DNA from: Acanthaster planci
Lineage: Eukaryota; Echinodermata; Asteroidea; Valvatida; Acanthasteridae
NCBI RefSeq assembly: GCF_001949145.1
Contig: NW_019091436.1
Coordinates: 666,407-730,406, forward strand
Reading direction: 5' to 3'
Length of the DNA stretch: 64,000 nucleotides
Positions within the stretch are counted from its first letter, which is position 1. Each line of letters opens with the position of its first letter. The translations under genes were made by a program, and so were the position numbers. This document shows positions 61,501 to 64,000 of the stretch, piece after piece. The notes beneath the pieces were generated by a model that was not told where the DNA came from, made no database searches, and worked only from the letters and a program-made list of their open reading frames with translations.

Positions 61501-63753
61501 ATTGACCACTGTGGACCCAGGATTTCTTTTTGAAACGAATACATACACAAATAATTGCTGTTCCCAGCAAAAAAATGTGAAAATAAACATTTATCATTCT
61601 GTTCTTTATTTCCGCCCTTATTTTCTTTCTTGGATAGCTGGCCTTGGCGAGTTCCGTCTTCGAGACTTGAACGACGAAATCAACAAACTCCTCAGGGAGA
61701 AGACCCACTGGGAAGCGCGAATCGTTGAACTTGGTGGACCAGATTATCGAGTGAGTATATAATACTTCAAATGAGTAGTTCCAATCTTGTCCACTCCTTA
61801 TTTAACTAGGATATGATCATCCTCTAGTGTTACAAATCTACAAAGCTCTTTACATATAGGCCATACTTCTAGAATACAAATTGATTGGACTACATTGTCA
61901 TGAGCACCTCGGTATGAATTTTCCAAAGTCTGAAATGAACTCCTGATCTTGCAGAGTGCAAATTATGTCAGCAGATTAGTTTCTCGTAGGAGGAAGTGTG
62001 ATTCAGTGAGAAAATATATCAATGGTAAAATGGAGCCCCGGTCAAAACAACTTGTGGTATTGTATAGATTTTGGATGAAGATGTTTGCCTTATCGTGGGG
62101 AATTTCCTCGGCAGAAAATTGGTCCCAAGATGTTGGACAAGGAAGGAAAAGAGGTACCAGGAAACAGGGGCTACAAGTACTTTGGAGCTGCCAAGGACCT
62201 GCCAGGGGTTAGAGAGCTCTTTGAGCAAGAACGTAAGTTGAAGAAACTGGCCTTAAACATCGACAGTGATTGGGTTGTCTCAAAATGTGAGAGCATTTGT
62301 TGAGAGATTGTTGTCTCAATCTAGTGAGAGCAATCAGACTTAATGTTGTGATACTCAGGGAGCATTCCCTCTGCCTGTCAAGGTGGGNNNNNNNNNNNNN
62401 NNNNNNNNNNNNNNNNNNNNNNNNNNNNNNNNNNNNNNNNNNNNNNNNNNNNNNNNNNNNNNNNNNNNNNNNNNNNNNNNNNNNNNNNNNNNNNNNNNNN
62501 NNNNNNNNNNNNNNNNNNNNNNNNNNNNNNNNNNNNNNNNNNNNNNNNNNNNNNNNNNNNNNNNNNNNNNNNNNNNNNNNNNNNNNNNNNNNNNNNNNNN
62601 NNNNNNNNNNNNNNNNNNNNNNNNNNNNNNNNNNNNNNNNNNNNNNNNNNNNNNNNNNNNNNNNNNNNNNNNNNNNNNNNNNNNNNNNNNNNNNNNNNNN
62701 NNNNNNNNNNNNNNNNNNNNNNNNNNNNNNNNNNNNNNNNNNNNNNNNNNNNNNNNNNNNNNNNNNNNNNNNNNNNNNNNNNNNNNNNNNNNNNNNNNNN
62801 NNNNNNNNNNNNNNNNNNNNNNNNNNNNNNNNNNNNNNNNNNNNNNNNNNNNNNNNNNNNNNNNNNNNNNNNNNNNNNNNNNNNNNNNNNNNNNNNNNNN
62901 NNNNNNNNNNNNNNNNNNNNNNNNNNNNNNNNNNNNNNNNNNNNNNNNNNNNNNNNNNNNNNNNNNNNNNNNNNNNNNNNNNNNNNNNNNNNNNNNNNNN
63001 NNNNNNNNNNNNNNNNNNNNNNNNNNNNNNNNNNNNNNNNNNNNNNNNNNNNNNNNNNNNNNNNNNNNNNNNNNNNNNNNNNNNNNNNNNNNNNNNNNNN
63101 NNNNNNNNNNNNNNNNNNNNNNNNNNNNNNNNNNNNNNNNNNNNNNNNNNNNNNNNNNNNNNNNNNNNNNNNNNNNNNNNNNNNNNNNNNNNNNNNNNNN
63201 NNNNNNNNNNNNNNNNNNNNNNNNNNNNNNNNNNNNNNNNNNNNNNNNNNNNNNNNNNNNNCTGTTTTTCTCTCTTGTAGACCTTTTTCATCCATGTGAC
63301 TGGATTGTGCTACTACATGTGGACCGCCTTGGCCACGGTGATCACATATGTTCCTAGGGGCAGCTTCAACCATGTACAACTTCAAGCGCACATGCAAATG
63401 CAGTTTATCTTGAATAAGTAGATTACCATCACAGCACTATGCTGGCATTACCATCACAACACATCGCAGTCCAGCACAATTGTGACATCACAGGAGAAAT
63501 GTCTATAGGAGGAATACTTCTTCCACAGTCCTTCACCTCTCTATCCCAGGCTAGTTGCTCTCCACAATGCCTTCTCCCCATCTTCTATTAAGTTTTTAAT
63601 CTTGATGCTCCATTGACTGTCTTCTCACAGCTCCTCCACCGCCAAAGAAGACTCGGGCAGAACTGATGAAGTTCATTGATGCAGATTACTATGGTTACAG
63701 GGATGAGGATGATGGAGTCTTGGTACCTCTGGAAGTGGAACATGAAAAACAGA
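58533..63753 (+). CDS. ISY1: ISY1 pre-mRNA-splicing factor, partial (first 6 exons seen)
   Basis: Component of the NineTeen/Prp19-associated complex that acts in the spliceosome around the first catalytic step. Exons 58533-58535 (ATG only, inferred), 60845-60867, 61145-61305, 61638-61750, 62115-62232 and 63631-63753 join in phase. Conserved blocks are [92 protein letters not shown] and [20 protein letters not shown], all typical of ISY1. The acidic C-terminal part lies beyond the window. A further in-phase frame at 63886-63948, after an ACAG, encodes TRDLAYKDRMTSDG; it does not match what I know of ISY1 and may not be an exon. Intron 5 holds an 874-base gap and intron 1 a fold-back element. 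Confidence 0.94.
58703..59375. mobile_element. Fold-back element with 16-bp minisatellite arms (ISY1 intron 1)
   Basis: The right arm (about 59262-59375) is a run of six units close to GCGTACGAGTTGGTCG; the left arm (58703-58798) carries the same units in reverse complement (CAACTCGTACGCC). The outer ends also pair: ATCATG...GGTCAACTCGTACGCC on the left against GCGTATGAGTTGACC...CATGATG on the right. Inverted arrays of tandem repeats are the layout of fold-back (FB-type) transposons. A CACTG-ended MITE sits in the middle. Confidence 0.7.
58926..59062. mobile_element. 137-bp CACTG...CAGTG MITE inside the fold-back element
   Basis: Begins CACTGCAAAG and ends TTTTTTACAGTG, with internal palindromes CCGTAAATTTACGG and CCGTAATTTTACGG-like copies. 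The neighbouring triplets are ACG and ATG, near-identical as a 3-bp target duplication would be. Probably CACTA/EnSpm-derived. Confidence 0.6.
59396..59454. repeat. Hairpin element (CAGAACTGTG family)
   Basis: ACTCCCAGAACTGTGAG pairs with CTCACAGTCCTAGTTCTGGG, the right arm carrying an extra CCTAG, and the outer ACTC / GAGT closes the stem. It directly follows the fold-back element. Confidence 0.65.
59757..59818. mobile_element. 62-bp TTAA-flanked miniature element, piggyBac-like
   Basis: Begins CCCTAACAGTCCTGAATCC, ends GGAGTTAGGG, flanked by TTAA on both sides (59753-59756, 59819-59822). Its termini match the element at 53277-53327, so the two form a family. Confidence 0.7.
62388..63261. 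other. Assembly gap (874 N) in ISY1 intron 5
   Basis: Flanking exons (62115-62232 and 63631-63753) join in phase and encode adjacent ISY1 blocks, so no coding exon is expected in the gap. Confidence 0.9.
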
Positions 63754-64000
63754 GTGAGTCAATGGCCCTTCCCTTATAAATCCTTTTAAAGTCCCTTCCC
63801 AAGTCCAGTTCTGTTCACAAGACCAGTTGTAAATAATGGGTGAAGAGTGACGAAGGAATACTTTTGTCAAAACTCATTTTGACAGCTCGTGATTTGGCTT
63901 ATAAAGACAGGATGACCAGTGATGGAATTGGGATGGACTTGCAGGGACTGGTAATAGACTCAACTAGAACACTGAAATCTTCTTAGAGTTTGAAATGAAT
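63754..64000 (+). other. ISY1 intron 6 and window edge
   Basis: Starts with a GTGAGT donor. The only candidate exon is the doubtful frame at 63886-63948. The remaining ISY1 exons must lie to the right. Confidence 0.5.

Noticed and set aside
63886-63948. Seventh ISY1 exon
   Set aside because: Phase fits, but the peptide lacks the expected conserved continuation; left as doubtful and outside the called CDS.

Overview
This is eukaryotic nuclear DNA: every protein gene but one is split by GT-AG introns, the tRNA is of animal type, and intergenic DNA is dense with TACATGTA and TAGGCCT words and short inverted-repeat elements. Gene content (class II CPD photolyase, one p38 MAP kinase, AUH, IMP4, ISY1) and base texture fit a marine invertebrate deuterostome, most likely an echinoderm or hemichordate. 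That is an inference; the sequence alone does not fix the species. Three runs of N (4966-5076, 32509-33025, 62388-63261) mark it as draft assembly.

Layout. 1615-7142 (-): AUH-type enoyl-CoA hydratase, 8 exons, 303 aa. 7703-21646 (+): p38 MAP kinase, 8 coding exons, 357 aa, head to head with AUH. The AUH exon 1 / shared promoter / p38 exon 1 block is tandemly duplicated (about 6972-8320 and 8421-11000), giving p38 a second intact first exon and leaving a decayed copy of AUH exon 1. 26142-31346 (-): class II CPD photolyase, 10 exons, 531 aa. 33357-36361 (+): DUF1349 protein, 6 exons, 212 aa. 37757-39535 (-): unrecognised 488-aa protein with a probable acylated N-terminus. 45988-47544 (+): unrecognised 518-aa acidic coiled-coil protein ending in a prenylation box. 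51471-51542 (-): tRNA-Arg(CCT). 53049-58236 (-): IMP4, 9 exons, 290 aa. From 58533 (+): ISY1, running off the right edge. All exon joins were checked by hand for phase and splice sites.

There is no operon logic, but two head-to-head pairs stand out: AUH/p38, and IMP4/ISY1 (ribosome biogenesis and pre-mRNA splicing), whose start codons lie 296 bp apart and whose first coding exons both hold only the ATG. p38 also keeps a U12-type intron, so its expression depends on the minor spliceosome.

Most oddities lie in introns and spacers: a 32-bp minisatellite whose unit is the AUH exon 3 acceptor site; a 1.33-kb hAT-like element with an 8-bp target duplication; TTAA-flanked mini-elements, one with its empty site preserved in a tandem array; fold-back elements; and a promoter-associated decamer, AGAGGGCGCT.
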